Assembly (NCBI RefSeq): GCF_036320965.1
Contig: NC_092251.1
Span: forward strand, 6,814,001 to 6,878,000
Direction: 5' to 3'
DNA length: 64,000 nt
Origin: Panulirus ornatus
Taxonomy: Eukaryota; Arthropoda; Malacostraca; Decapoda; Palinuridae
In this document: positions 1 to 30,814 of the stretch, one piece after another
Position numbering within the stretch: position 1 is the stretch's first letter
How the letters are laid out: each line of letters opens with the position of its first letter
Program-made: the position numbers and the translations under genes
Notes under the pieces: generated by a model
The model's input: only the letters and a program-made list of their open reading frames with translations
Told to the model about the DNA's origin: nothing
Database searches by the model: none

Positions 1-3000
1 AGAACATTACAGGGTGGAAGTCAAAGAGGTTTACATTCACGCTTTCACTGTGAAAATCAGCCTACTTGCCGCAACATCTCCTGCCTTTACAATCAGACTG
101 GCTACCTATGTACGGTAGAAGGCGAACGACTTGTCTGGACACTCATTGGGTTGACGACCGTGCTAGTGAGAACGCACGTGACTGAGAGTGGGGGAGCAAC
201 AGTTGGTTGTCGGCTTGTATGGAGAGGCCGAGTACCCGTGCCGATCTCGGAACTCCCGGACTATACTGAGGTACAGTTCGACGCCGTGATCCTCTCCCAG
301 ATGAAGGTATTCCACGCGATAGTGATTTGGCGGGACGTGAAACCACACTTGGTGATCGAACCACCGCCAGCAACCTGTGTATTCATCAACGGCCGTGGTG
401 TCTCCGTGTCACAATTCGTGTCTCTGACACAAACTGCTTACGTGGAGGTGAACTACGAAGGCATAACGGTGAATTCAGAGGTTACACGGGATTTGGTCTT
501 CTTTCATGGGGAGCAGGCAAGCTGTTCACAGATGTCTATGATGTCCTCCTTCCCACCGGGGCGCGTGTTTGCCACAGTCTGCAAAATGATGGAGGGTGAT
601 GCAGTGGGAAGTGTCACATACACTATCGAGTGTGTGTGGTGTGGAAAGAGGCCGCAGGTGGACCTTCTGCCGACCGATTTTAAGAGAGGAGAGGTTTACA
701 AGCAGGAGCCAAGTGGCAAATATATACGAGATCATAAGCATCCGCATTTCTATTGTGATGTGTCAGCTACATTGATGCCACGAGGGCAGAGCTGCATGCT
801 AATATTTTGCATTGGGAAAGAAACTATCAGGGTGCCTGTAAAACTAGAGCGGGTACATTTCAAGGAGAGGAGATTAGCGTCGCTTCCTCCATCCAACTTA
901 CCAGTAAAAGCACACGTTGTGAAGTGTTGGGGAAAATGTTTCTGGAAAGTCCTGATGGTCCAGTTACCAAGTCTTCAAGACAGTGTAGTAGACCCATATG
1001 ATTCTGGTGTGGTATTAGGGGCTCCGAATTCCACCGTCAACTCCCCTGGACTATCCCAGCCACAAGAAAGTGCTGACTTTAGGAACATACCTGTGAGGAG
1101 TGCTGCCGACAGTGCCCAAGGGGAAGGTAGTCTCACTTCGATGATATGGGTGGAAGGGTGCGTCTGGAATGTGGCCAGTATTTCCCAAGGCATTGCTACC
1201 CTTATCAACAAATCTATACTGATCAAACAGGACAGGTTTTATGTGGACGGTGAGAAAGTGCGTGACAGTGAACCTTTAGCAAAGTTCATCTCCAAAGATG
1301 CGTTAGTAAACGCAGTCATTGAGCCACAGTTTCGTCCCATAGAAGTGTTAGGCAAGACAGTGACTCACAGAGCCATTGTAGCGTGGCTGGGGACCAAACC
1401 ACAAGATATAGATACTTTCTTGGAAAGTGATTCAGGAGAAGCATACGCAGAATATGACTTCCAAGATAACAGCAGACCATTAAAGAAGACGTTTGTAGTG
1501 GAGAGAAATCATGATTGTCCTACACCCGCTACAGATAAACATGACCATGGAATGACTAATGGAACTAGGAATGGTACAAGTCCAAATGAGGCATCCAGTG
1601 ATAAACTGGTGTCTTATGCAGGCTCGTGTAACTGGAAAATAGCAACTATATCTCTGGGTATTATTGCCCATGCCGAAAAGACCATTGTCGTGAAACCCAG
1701 CGCATTTTTCGTAGATCAAGTCAGGGTCTCGGGGAGCGACCCTTTAGTCAGGTTCACTTTTAACGACACACCAGTGAATGCTGAGGTGGTGGCATTGTCC
1801 TCGGCACATCCAGTGCTCGGTTACACAGCCACCCATGAAGCCCTGCTGGCGTGGCAAGGCGAGAGACCACTCGAAGCAGACAGTATTATTGCCGACTATA
1901 TTGCCGGAAAACCAAGAGAAAATCCGCCTTCAGGTGTCACAGTTCATGGAACAGGATATAAAAGAAGTGTTTTTCTAAAAGTTATTGAAGAAAGGATCAG
2001 CTCCAGCTGCACAGTGACAGATGGAAGTGCCGACGAGGCCCTAATAATAAATAACGTGATGGGAAAACTGTATAAAATTGGTATCGATTATGGCATTCTT
2101 AAGCTTCGGTGTGGATCCCTGAAAGAGCCAAACGCGCTTGTCTTGTTCCATCCATTCGTGGCTTATGTTGATAAAAAGAGACTTAGCAGTAACAAGCCCC
2201 TAGATCAACAACTTAACCTCTCCAACCCGAGACTGTGGCATTGTAGGATCCAAAAGTGTATTGCCAAAATTGCCGAGGTAACTGTGCATTATAAGGCGAT
2301 CCTTGCTTGGCAGGGAAAGAAGCCATCTGAGGAAGAGATGGCACAGCAGGATTCGGAATCACGGCTTCGAGCTGCAGACGAAGCAGAATGGAGGGACACC
2401 AGGGAGGACCACGAGAAAAATATTGCAAATAGTAACAAAAATACAAAACCACCGGATGCTCCCAGTGAAGCCGCGCACAGGACTTCAACACCATCAGATG
2501 AGGATGATGTCAGCAGGGTAAGTAACAATGTCTCGAATGATTTTACTTTCAGCATTGTAAAAAGCTGGAAGAAGCCTTTCCTTCCTATAACTTTCCTTTC
2601 AATTTTTAGCTTCGAATCATCCTATTTTTTTCTTTGGTATGATGTAAGATAGGCAGAGACTCATGTCAGGTGCAAAAATGACGCACAGAGAGTATACCTT
2701 GTATAGGGGTATATATCGTCTTGTGCTTTATCGAAGACAGTACAGCAGAAATGTGATTATTTTGGAATGATTATTTAGCAGAATCTGTATATTAAGAAGT
2801 GCATTGAGGGATTTCCACTGATGAGAGAGGATGGAAATGATAAAAAAGATATTCAGCAACTGAACGCTATGAACTCACAGAAAACCAATAGCTAGAATAT
2901 TAAAAACAAACACTTTCTGACTTTGGGTTGTTCATGGGGTGACATAGATCCAAGTATAGTCGACATTAAAACCAAGATGCATTTGGCCTTTACTATCATC

Positions 3001-4806
3001 CTTGTCCGTTGCTGCATGGAGGAGGAAGTTTTGATTGTGCCAAACCCAAGTTTGTCGAGTGCTATCCTATGTAGATACATAAACGTTGTGTTGTGGGCAG
3101 GTATTTACATCTGTGGTGTTGTGGGCACTAATTATAATGTATGTTCGGCAGGTGCTGGTGCGGGGTAAGTTGACCTTTTTGAACGCCAAGAGGGGTCGCC
3201 TGCGGACGCACACCAGACAGTACATCAACTTCAGGCGAAGCCGGTGCTTGCTTTACGGCATCAGGCTCAACAATGTGCAGCTCCATCACGTCCTCCGCAC
3301 AGGTAAGCTCCATTTTCCATACTGCGTGCCTTCGTGACTTAACCATGTGCCTGCGCAGCGTTAATCCCTTACCAAATCAAGTGCAATTGTGTGGTGGGTC
3401 TGTTCCTCCTCCGTTAAGGCATTGGTTGGTGTGGATGTGAAGGGCCTACGTCAACTGATTTTGTTGTTAAGAAGTGGGTGCCACTGATTGATGCGCCGTA
3501 GTGAATTATATGTGGATGGCATTCATGGTGTAGGTGGAAATTCCTACTTCGCCGCGTCCTGTGTAGTCCCGTGCAATTTGCTTAGATCGGCTCTTTCTCA
3601 AACCTGCTCTTCGAAGTTAAGGTCAATTGTTTACTCAGAGTAGGTTCCATTCCCAATCGTCACTTTATTGAATAAAGAGCACAAAGTTAAAAGAAAAAAG
3701 TGGCATTTGTGGTTCGTGAGAGTTCCACCTAAAGTTATCTATGTCCACAGTCGAATGTTGCCCCTACTTCTCTGGTTTATTTGTTCGAAAGGAAACTGAT
3801 TTTATAAAACATCAGACACCGTGAAGTTATGCCACTCATGTAAAACAAGCGAGTAGATTTCTAAGAGTAGTGTTTAAACGGAGCTGGGATAATTGATTTG
3901 TAAAGGGAAAAATATCGGTATTTGTTTTTATTTACTCCATTAATTGTTTCATGTATGCATACATGGAGATTTTTTTGAGGTACGAAACTTACAAAGTAAC
4001 CTATCTCAGGATGTTTGTAAAAGTGTTTACTTTTACATTTCCATTGCAGGAGAGAGTGTGGAGTGCAGGCTAGGTAAGGACGATGAGGGTGTTTGGCATG
4101 TGGAGGTACTGTGGGTTGGGGGAGAGCTGTTGCCCCTGGACCCATGCTTCGGCTATGCACAACTTCACCTCTGGTGTCGTGACCATAACGTGCCTTCAGA
4201 AGATCTTGCTACTCTGGTAAGAGCCTTGGAAATTGTTTACAAATTCTTTTTACCTTTGAGACGATCAATCCCCTTTTATGTTCCTATCATTGCAAAGATG
4301 TCGAAGACAGTATCAGCATTTGCGTGATAAATCATTATGTCAGTATACCTAAAATTGGGTGACTTTATACTGTATGCGATAACAGTTGGTGCGCCCTACT
4401 TTGCCAAATGCTATTTGCCTGACTGGTTTTATTCTTGGTGCAGCTGCACGAGGCGGGATACGTCGAGGGGGCCGCCCCAACAACAGCTTCAACTACTGAT
4501 AGAGACCCCAAGTCGATAACCATGACCCTTTCAACGGCAGCAGTTGGGAATGAGAGTGATATCCTGCACCTGAATGAGGAGGAGTGTATGTCTCCTGACT
4601 TGTTCCCCATAGCTGGGGACGAGAGAGCCATCGTGGAGGTAGACGCGAAGGACTGGGTGTCTCCTGATCTATTCCCTACTGCAGCAGCTGGGGACGAGAA
4701 ATGCACCGTGCTGCTGGATGGGAACGATTGGATGTCTCCTGATCTATTCCCTATTGCAGCAGCTGGGGATGAGAGAGACATTGTGCAGCTGGGTCAGGGA
4801 TGCTGA
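1..4806 (+). CDS. Modular W-x-G-x-P repeat protein, paralog A (5' partial, four exons)
   Basis: Exons are 1-2517 (frame open from base 1), 3152-3302, 4050-4216 and 4444-4806. The donor at 2518 (GTAAGT) follows a complete codon; the next introns are phase 1 (donor 3303 GTAAGC) and phase 0 (donor 4217 GTAAGA). About 1,065 residues are visible. The protein is a series of modules of about 90 aa ending in CRLVWRGRVP, AIVIWRDVKP, CVWCGKRPQ, AIVAWLGTKP, ALLAWQGERP and AILAWQGKKP; exons 2+3 form a further one ending VLWVGG. The last exon has a 25-aa repeat with SPDLFP three times. The TTG at 151 is not the start: the frame continues upstream to base 1 and that part aligns with paralog B. There is no signal peptide or recognisable enzyme motif. 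The family is unknown to me; the homology to the 12.5-30.3 kb gene is clear by eye. Confidence 0.8.
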
Positions 4807-5152
4807 CTGTCACCTTAGCTGCAACTCCACGGCAACTTCTGACGAGAGAAGCCTTGTGCAGCTAAGGAAGACTTCCCTTCATCAGCAATTGTGGACTAGA
4901 TCTATCTCGCAGCTGAGTGAGGAAGACCTCAGCAACCGGAGTAAGAAAGACAAAAAGTTCTACCGAGTGGGGAAAAGAGATGTCAACCTTCAGGCTTTTG
5001 CTCATGCAAGAACAGCTGGGTCGACAGGACGTGGTCTCCTGAGTAATAGCAGAGTGGCAGTACAAGATAAGGAACCCACGTACTTGGATGAGACAATCCC
5101 TGGACATACATATATGAACAGACTGTGTGAGTACTATACACACCGTCAATGA
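4807..5152 (+). other. Out-of-frame continuation of paralog A's C-terminus (frameshift relic)
   Basis: After the TGA at 4804 the next frame stays open to a TGA at 5150-5152. It begins with SDERSLVQLRK, which matches the GDERDIVQL of the repeat just upstream. Comparing repeat units, the stretch between the two GDER-like anchors is 52 bp instead of 54, so a net 2-bp loss has moved the downstream part out of frame. The lost segment is polar, Ser/Lys/Arg-rich and looks disordered. This could be a real mutation that shortened the protein or an assembly error. Confidence 0.5.
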
Positions 5153-5579
5153 CAATCGTATTAATTTTCCGTTAATTATGGTTATATATGTTCATTTCTG
5201 GTATAACTGATTACCACTGTAGAATTGACATTTCTAGCCTTATTAAGATCTCATGAATGTATAGTATATTTTTGGTATGGTTGATTTATGTGATGTATAT
5301 AGTGTGTAGCGTACTGTTATTAGCATTCGGTATATACTCCCCAAGTATTATCAGAGGCTACCGTATAGTGTGTATCCAATCTTGGTCACATTAGCATCTT
5401 GTATGTTCTGTACTCAAACGCTCGTTAGCCGCCCGTAGTGTTGACTTTATACCTCTGGTCATCAGCGTTCATTTGTACTGTCAACCGTTATCTACCTAGC
5501 TCAATTCCACGTTGTGAATAACTCTGCGTCATCACATTTGTATCATTGAGTTTCAAAGGAGTGATGGAACTGTGGTGAA

Positions 5580-5585
5580 AATAAA
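5580..5585 (+). terminator. Candidate poly(A) signal for paralog A
   Basis: AATAAA lies about 770 bp after the TGA at 4806 and about 430 bp after the end of the shifted frame at 5152. It would place the whole region in one terminal exon. No downstream GU-rich element was assessed. Confidence 0.35.
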
Positions 5586-6191
5586 AGATGAATTTATTGG
5601 TATACAACAGTACCAGTATGATTTTTACCTTCCCTACCTGTGACATCCATTTTTAAGACGTGTTGTTAGAATGACTGCCGGCACTGATAGATATTGATAC
5701 TCCGTTACCAGTGTCTGTGGGTCTGGGAAAGGTGTACGATATATGGTTACTGGTGCCGTGGTTTCAAACTGCGTCGGACATTGAGAACAAAGTAGCCAAG
5801 TGAACGCCAGGAGATCTATACAGCAGTGTTAGGTTCCCACTTCTCGACTAATCCCGGGGTGAGGGTGTTCACCTGACTCGATTCTGTCTCGACCCGATCT
5901 CGAACGGATCACTGCTGACTCCTAGTTGTTATCGCTTATTAGTACCCAACGAAGAACCGTGTACGTATGTGTGTGTTTATGTGATTATTTGTGTATGTAC
6001 GTTACCAGGCTTCGCCGGCATGTGGTTAAACCACGAGTGAAACCACCATCGGCGTGGTTGTCTTATCGCCAGTGGCGGAGTGCAGTCTCGTTGAATTCAT
6101 CACTGAAGGAGTCCATCTTTTTCCATTCGATATGTAGAGCCTAACCTTGAAGCTACAGGAGATAAGTGGTTTCCTAGGGTTGTAAAATCAG

Positions 6192-6192
<1 letters not shown>
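5586..6192. other. Intergenic sequence, no gene seen
   Basis: There are only short open frames without splice-flanked or conserved coding character. Confidence 0.5.

Positions 6193-6267
<75 letters not shown>
6193..6267. repeat. (TA)n microsatellite
   Basis: Pure TA tract, directly followed by a SINE-like element starting with cccctggggatagggg-type sequence. Confidence 0.95.
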
Positions 6268-6271
<4 letters not shown>

Positions 6272-6500
6272 GGGGATAGGGGAGAAAGAATACTTCCCAC
6301 GTATTCCCTGCGTGTCGTAGAAGGCGACTAAAAGGGGAGGGAGCGGGGGGGGCTGGAAATCTTCCCCCCCCCTTTTTTTTTTCTCCAAAAGAAGGAACAG
6401 AGAAGGGGGCCAGGTGAGGATATTCCCTCAGAGGCCCAGTCCTCTGTTCTTAACGCTACCTTTGCTAACGCGGGAAATGGTGAATAGTTTGAAAGAAAAG
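6268..6500 (+). mobile_element. SINE-like element, copy 1
   Basis: It starts at the ccctggggataggggag block and contains tgcgtgtcgtagaaggcgac, an A/T-G-rich middle, aacagagaa…gtgagga, cagtcctctgttct and the tail acgctacctttgctaacg. It ends in an A/G-rich stretch that runs into more TA. The same ordered blocks recur at 8711-8819, 23324-23528 and, inverted, 26936-27145, which shows an interspersed family. It has no coding capacity. Confidence 0.75.
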
Positions 6501-7443
6501 AAAGATATATATATCTGTGTATGTGTATGCATGTATATATGTTCGTCCCTATTTTTGTACCTGATGCACGTAAGTGCATATCCAACAAATATAGACTCGA
6601 ACGAATGTTTTCTACACTTTACTAAATGGTGTATTTGTGGGTTGTAGATAGATAAGAAAACCTCAAATGGCTCATTTCTTTTCATTCCAGTCCTTTTTAC
6701 TTACATGTTATAGTTAGTTGCATCAGGCATCATACAAAATGCGCAATTGTGTGGTGTGTGGTTGTGTGCGCCGAGTTGGCAACTCACCCACGGAAACACT
6801 GGGCCCTTGGATGGGTGAGTATCGCGCCATTCAGTGGGATCCTGCCCCCAGTCAGCTGTTTATCGTGTACGTAAGAAGTTTTAGTAATGTTGTAAATTAG
6901 TTATACATATTTATATATTTTATACTGTAAAGTGGAATCAAGGTTATTAGATGCTGTGACAGACGGTGGGTGTTCATCTATAGAAACATTATTGGAAAAG
7001 GTAAGGCACTGTGACTTCTTTAGACAAATGTATACAATTAGTAGTAAGGCTTTTGTGAAATACTGCTTCTCAGTTTGAATTCTCCGTAGCTCACCAGCGT
7101 AGGGCTTGACAAATCCTGATAATGGGTAGACATTACTTGGTATACGGTTTAAAGAGGAAGACGGTCAATAACTATGTCTGCATCGGGAAGCTTTGGTGTT
7201 GTGGTGGAGAGGTGCTGTTGATGACTCATGGTAGCATTGCTTGCTTCCAAGCGATCGCTCAATACGACGTGATGTTTTGTCTGTCATTTTGTGAACTTAG
7301 AAATATTCAGATATACCCACCGTATAGAGTTATGTGGATCGTAGATTTTGACACCAAAATCTGTTTACTCTCGTAAGTGCTACCGTGCAAATGTAGAATT
7401 TAGATCTCATGTTATCGAGGATTTCAAGAGAGCTTAGTTTTCG
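6501..7443. other. Intergenic; one weak exon-like segment at 6933-7000
   Basis: Mostly featureless. Bases 6933-7000 lie between an AG and a GTAAGG donor and read LLDAVTDGGCSSIETLLEK in one frame. The phase would match a possible GTGAGT donor at 5127 of paralog A, so this could be an extra 3' exon. The acceptor lacks a good pyrimidine tract, so support is weak. Confidence 0.25.
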
Positions 7444-7620
7444 TGTTATGGTAGACAGGATGAATACATGTCGACCCAGGTTATGGTAGACAGGATGAAT
7501 ACATGTGGACCCAGGTTATAGTAGACAGGTTGAATACATGTCGACCCAGGTTATGGTAGACAGGACTAACACATTTCGCGTCCCAGGTTCTGGTAGACAG
7601 GAATAACACATGCTGGACCA
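7444..7620. repeat. 35-bp minisatellite, about five units
   Basis: Units begin at about 7444, 7479, 7514, 7549 and 7586 with ggttatggtagacaggatga followed by atacatgtcgaccca. The last two units are diverged. It is direct, tandem and non-coding. Confidence 0.85.
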
Positions 7621-8234
7621 GGAAAACTACGTCGCATTTTCAATCCAGCATAAGCTTTGATGAATACACATGAGGGTAAGAGGACATGGTGTTTATGAAC
7701 AGGGTTTAGAGACGGATTTACACTATTATCAACCTCACTGTAAGACATAAACAGTGTTATGCTTGGGCTGAACAGAAGTGCGTCCTGTTAGGTACCTGTA
7801 CCGAACCATTGACGTCACTTCCTCCTCCAAGCCAGGCCGGTATTTCCATGAATTGCCATGTGTTGAGAATTAATTTATATTTTCACTGTGTATATGAATG
7901 GAAACTTGTCCAACGTTGCTGTGGTTTACTATTGAGCTAGTCCACCCCTCACTCGCTTCCATTTTCTATGGATGACTGGAAAAACTGAAATGCAGTAAAG
8001 CTCTCACTGCTGATGTGGCTCATAGGCTAGATCATCGGCTACGAGTGTTTTCAGCTGATAACACATGATAGCCCATGATTCAAGTAGAACTGAACACATA
8101 TGCTGTATGTTATTAATGCCGTATAAAAGTTATAGGATGATTTTACTTTTTGCTAGTCCTTTGTTTTTCATACAGTTCTGTTTTATGAGAGTTTGTTCCG
8201 AATGTTAAAATTTCCCGACAATTGGAAACTTACG

Positions 8235-8236
<2 letters not shown>
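7621..8236. other. Intergenic sequence, no gene seen
   Basis: No supportable exon, RNA gene or repeat was found here. Confidence 0.5.

Positions 8237-8307
<71 letters not shown>
8237..8307. repeat. (TA)n microsatellite
   Basis: Pure AT/TA tract of about 70 bp. Confidence 0.95.
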
Positions 8308-8309
<2 letters not shown>

Positions 8310-8656
8310 CAGTTTTACAGTAATATTTAATGCATTAAATTTGCCTGTCGTTGGCAGGGGCGTGACCAGGTGTGTGTGTGTGTGGTTTGGGGGGATATGA
8401 AAGACCAAGGCGATATTGATAATCGTAAGAACAATAGTGGTATGTCAAAAACACATGGGATCTCGAAGTTTATTTTGCGTTTGGTGACCGTATTTGGAGC
8501 AACATCCATTGTGATACTTGGTGAGATAAAACATCTGATGACATTTATCATGGAAGCTTTGCTGTAGGATACAAAGTGATAAGCTTTTGGATTTAGAGAA
8601 AATTTCGTTATTATAAACATATGTCTGTTTTTAGAATAGATGAAAAACATTTAAAC

Positions 8657-8658
<2 letters not shown>

Positions 8659-8709
<51 letters not shown>
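8659..8709. repeat. (CA)n microsatellite
   Basis: Uninterrupted CA tract that abuts the 5'-truncated SINE-like copy at 8711. Confidence 0.95.
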
Positions 8710-8710
<1 letters not shown>

Positions 8711-8714
<4 letters not shown>

Positions 8715-8818
8715 TACTTTTCGAAAAGAAGGAACAGAGAAGGGGGGGTCAAGTGAGGATTTTCCCTCTTAGGGTCAGTCCTCTGTTCCTGCCGCTACCT
8801 CGCTAACGCGGGAAATGG

Positions 8819-8819
<1 letters not shown>
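8711..8819 (+). mobile_element. SINE-like element, copy 2 (3' part only)
   Basis: It carries the aaggaacagagaaggggg, gtcagtcctctgttcctgcc and cgctacctcgctaacgcggg blocks of the family but not the ggggatagggg head. It is flanked on the left by (CA)n and on the right by (TA)n. Confidence 0.75.

Positions 8820-8889
<70 letters not shown>
8820..8889. repeat. (TA)n microsatellite
   Basis: Pure tract starting immediately at the 3' end of SINE-like copy 2. Confidence 0.95.
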
Positions 8890-8891
<2 letters not shown>

Positions 8892-9342
8892 AACATTTCG
8901 TTAATTTAGATTATTCGTGGATTACCCGCCAGGTGGCTCTCGTATCTCCTTGTGCCTTGAGCATTATTTGTTTCTCCATCGTCTGCTAACGGCATCTTTC
9001 ATAGGATCACCATTACACCATGAAAGTACTTGCGAATGTTAATCTGTGACATTTGCTTTCAGAGGCAGCAGTAATGCGTGTTGAATGAGGTAGAAGCAAG
9101 ACGTTTGGGGTGGGGGTTGAGGTGGTGCAGTACGCCATATCTGGTCTTATTACTGTGTACCAGCGAGCCAGGCAGGTGTCATCATCTAGATTAATGCGAA
9201 CGGTTGCTGACCACGATAACGCTCATGATTGTGTATGACGGTAAGTAGTACCAAATGTGTGGGTTACCTTATCAGCGTTAACATATTGTTCTACATAATG
9301 ATTCATTTTGTTTGCAGAATTAGATGCGTCGCGACTCAGTTT

Positions 9343-9343
<1 letters not shown>
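8890..9343. other. Intergenic sequence, no gene seen
   Basis: Unique sequence between two microsatellites; no supportable feature. Confidence 0.45.

Positions 9344-9398
<55 letters not shown>
9344..9398. repeat. (CA)n microsatellite
   Basis: Pure CA tract of about 55 bp. Confidence 0.95.
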
Positions 9399-9399
<1 letters not shown>

Positions 9400-9403
9400 T
9401 TAT

Positions 9404-9588
9404 TTACTTATAATTACCGTAGGACTAATTACAGTGAAAGAGTTCGGGTGTTACCCAGGATCTTTGCGAAGGCTCCTGTGGTCCAAAGCTGTGCTGCTTC
9501 CAGTAGCGGGGGAATGTAGGATCCTATGGAATGACAAGTTGTTTGACGAGACTGTACTCCCAGTGATAGTCGACTTAACTGAAGTTTA
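9404..9588 (+). pseudogene. Possible relic of a third W-x-G paralog
   Basis: The frame ending at the TAG near 9587 reads ECRILWNDKLFDETVLPVI followed by VDLTEV. This recalls the CRLVWRGRVPVP…YTEV segment of paralog A and CRVLWQGEKAVP of paralog B. The alignment is short and needs a gap. About 60 bp at its start also resemble 28245-28310 in an intron of paralog B, both containing ggtgttacccaggat. It could equally be an unrelated interspersed repeat. Confidence 0.3.
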
Positions 9589-9627
9589 GTTCACTCATGG
9601 TGTAACCTCGAGCAGTCGGAGTCCAGT

Positions 9628-11111
<1,484 letters not shown>

Positions 11112-11319
11112 TAAAGAACACGTGAAAAAAATCATCTCTGTGAAGTATATATTTATATATGAAGATGGAATAGCTCTTCAATAGTTCATACAATTTTCTT
11201 TAACGTGTAATTTTTCTGTACATATGGCACGACACATTTCGTGGAGACAATCCACCTCATCAGAGTTCCTTAAATCCCACCAGCACAACAGAGTACTGCT
11301 GTCTAGCACCAGTCAGTAC

Positions 11320-11396
11320 AGTCCCAACAAAATTATGTAGATGCAAGGCATGGGCTATAGATAAGGCTATGCGGACAAGGGTGGGTGTGCTGGAAA
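11320..11396 (+). mobile_element. Short diverged LINE fragment
   Basis: Bases such as gcaaggcatgggctatagat and gggtgtgctggaaa align with the segment encoding YGCEAWAMD…RRMDVLE in better copies. It is only about 77 bp and strongly eroded. Confidence 0.6.
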
Positions 11397-12476
11397 CTCC
11401 TCCCATCACTACAGCTGTACCAACACCTATAGTAGCTTTGCACTCTCTGCACATAGATGAATACACAGCGAACACTTCTTGACCTGTGGTCTCGACTGGT
11501 GTATTTATAGCCAGCTTCTTGATTGCTACGGGAGCTTCATAAAGATAGAAGGATAGGAAGAGCTTGCTAGATATTTTTCTGTCCATATACTTGAAAGCTA
11601 TACTGATATTCACAAGCAGACAGTTCGCCTCCCCTAACACTTTCCTAATACAGAATTCTGGTAACTTGTTAGGGACAGTGCCTCGTCTCAAGCCCTACTC
11701 ATACAAGGAATTTTGAGGCTGATTCCCTGTTAGATGATAGTTCTCCTGAGGCCTTCTTCCGCTTTGTCTTATCCTCAGTGATTTACACTTGCTGGGAATG
11801 AATTAGGTGAGCCATGTATCGTAGCATCTTTGTATAGTCTGTTCAGGTCGCGGCGCTTGTAAGGTGGTGCAGTCCTCCTCCCCAGATGTCACTTCCTTCG
11901 TGACTTTTTGTATTATGTGGAAAAGGGGAACTCCGCTCGTGACCTGTGCCCATTTGCAGGAGGCTCTTTTGATATGTGTTCTATGTTCCCTTCCCAGATC
12001 AGAGACAGGAAAGTGCTTCTTTCAGATTTATTGTTCTTTAACATGTTTTTTTGATCAGATGTTCCGTTTGATATTTAGATTTATAGATCTTATTAATTTT
12101 ATCCTCTTAAAGATTATCAGAGTAAATTAGGAAAATTGGAATTTTTGCTTCAATAGTGTCTCTAGTTGGTCTATTGAAATTATGTAGGTTTATGTCGTGA
12201 AAATTGATCATATATTAAATCTTAAAACTGATGACTTTAAAGTAAACATAATCCTCTTTTCTGGAAGTTTCTTCCATATCTGAATTGTAGTTGATGATAC
12301 TGTACTTGAACTAAATCAAAGGATGATTCTGATATATTTTTAAGATTGTCTTATTAGTAATTATATTTTTAGAAGCCATGTGATGAAATTGAAATTTTCA
12401 GTCATCAGTCTTTTGTCATTTCTCATTTTTTTTTTTTTTTTTTTTTTTTTTTAGCAAGCTCTCGCACATTTTCCAG
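11397..12476. other. Upstream region of paralog B
   Basis: AT-rich sequence without a convincing exon. A 22-base-plus T run (12426-12452) ends in TTAG at 12451-12454, and another acceptor-like CAG ends at 12476. Either could receive a 5' UTR exon lying further upstream. No TATA box or initiator stands out. Confidence 0.4.
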
Positions 12477-12510
12477 GGAGTAGAGGACTTTTTAAGCTTC
12501 TTGCATCACC

Positions 12511-30308
<17,798 letters not shown>

Positions 30309-30418
30309 CACGATGACAACATAAGGTAAGTGAGCCTTATAGCAAAGTTAGACCCCATGAGAGAGTGCAGAGAACCATCTTAACTGACATTAGTAAAAAA
30401 ATTAAAAACTGAAATTTT

Positions 30419-30420
<2 letters not shown>

Positions 30421-30502
<82 letters not shown>
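30421..30502. repeat. (TA)n microsatellite
   Basis: Begins about 110 bp after the stop codon of paralog B; no AATAAA was seen in that gap. Confidence 0.95.
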
Positions 30503-30506
<4 letters not shown>

Positions 30507-30554
30507 TTTCACTTCTAGCAACTTACTTCCCACACCGTAGCGACAGGAATGGAT

Positions 30555-30725
30555 GAAAGGCAAGCAAGTATGAATGTGTACATGTGTGTATGTCTGTGTA
30601 TGTATATGTGCGTGTATGGGCGTTTGTGTGTATATATGTGTATATGAGTGAATGGGCCACTCTTCGTCTGTTTCCTGGCGCTACCCCGGTGACGCAGGGA
30701 ACAGCGATTAAGTATAATAAAAAAC

Positions 30726-30727
<2 letters not shown>
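30555..30727 (+). mobile_element. SINE-like tail element
   Basis: A gtatgtatatgtgcgtgtat-type stretch, ctgtttcctggcgctacccc, then ggtgacgcagggaacagcga and aagtataataaaaaacg, running into (TA)n. The AATAAA inside could incidentally act as a poly(A) signal for paralog B. Confidence 0.6.

Positions 30728-30791
<64 letters not shown>
30728..30791. repeat. (TA)n microsatellite
   Basis: Lies between two element tails facing each other. Confidence 0.95.
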
Positions 30792-30795
<4 letters not shown>

Positions 30796-30814
30796 TTATT
30801 TATTATACTTTGTC

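Noticed and set aside
151..2652. An 833-codon frame starting at TTG 151 and ending at 2652 as the complete protein
   Set aside because: The frame is open upstream to base 1 and the upstream part aligns with paralog B. At the right end a GTAAGT donor at 2518 precedes the non-homologous tail, which is intron.
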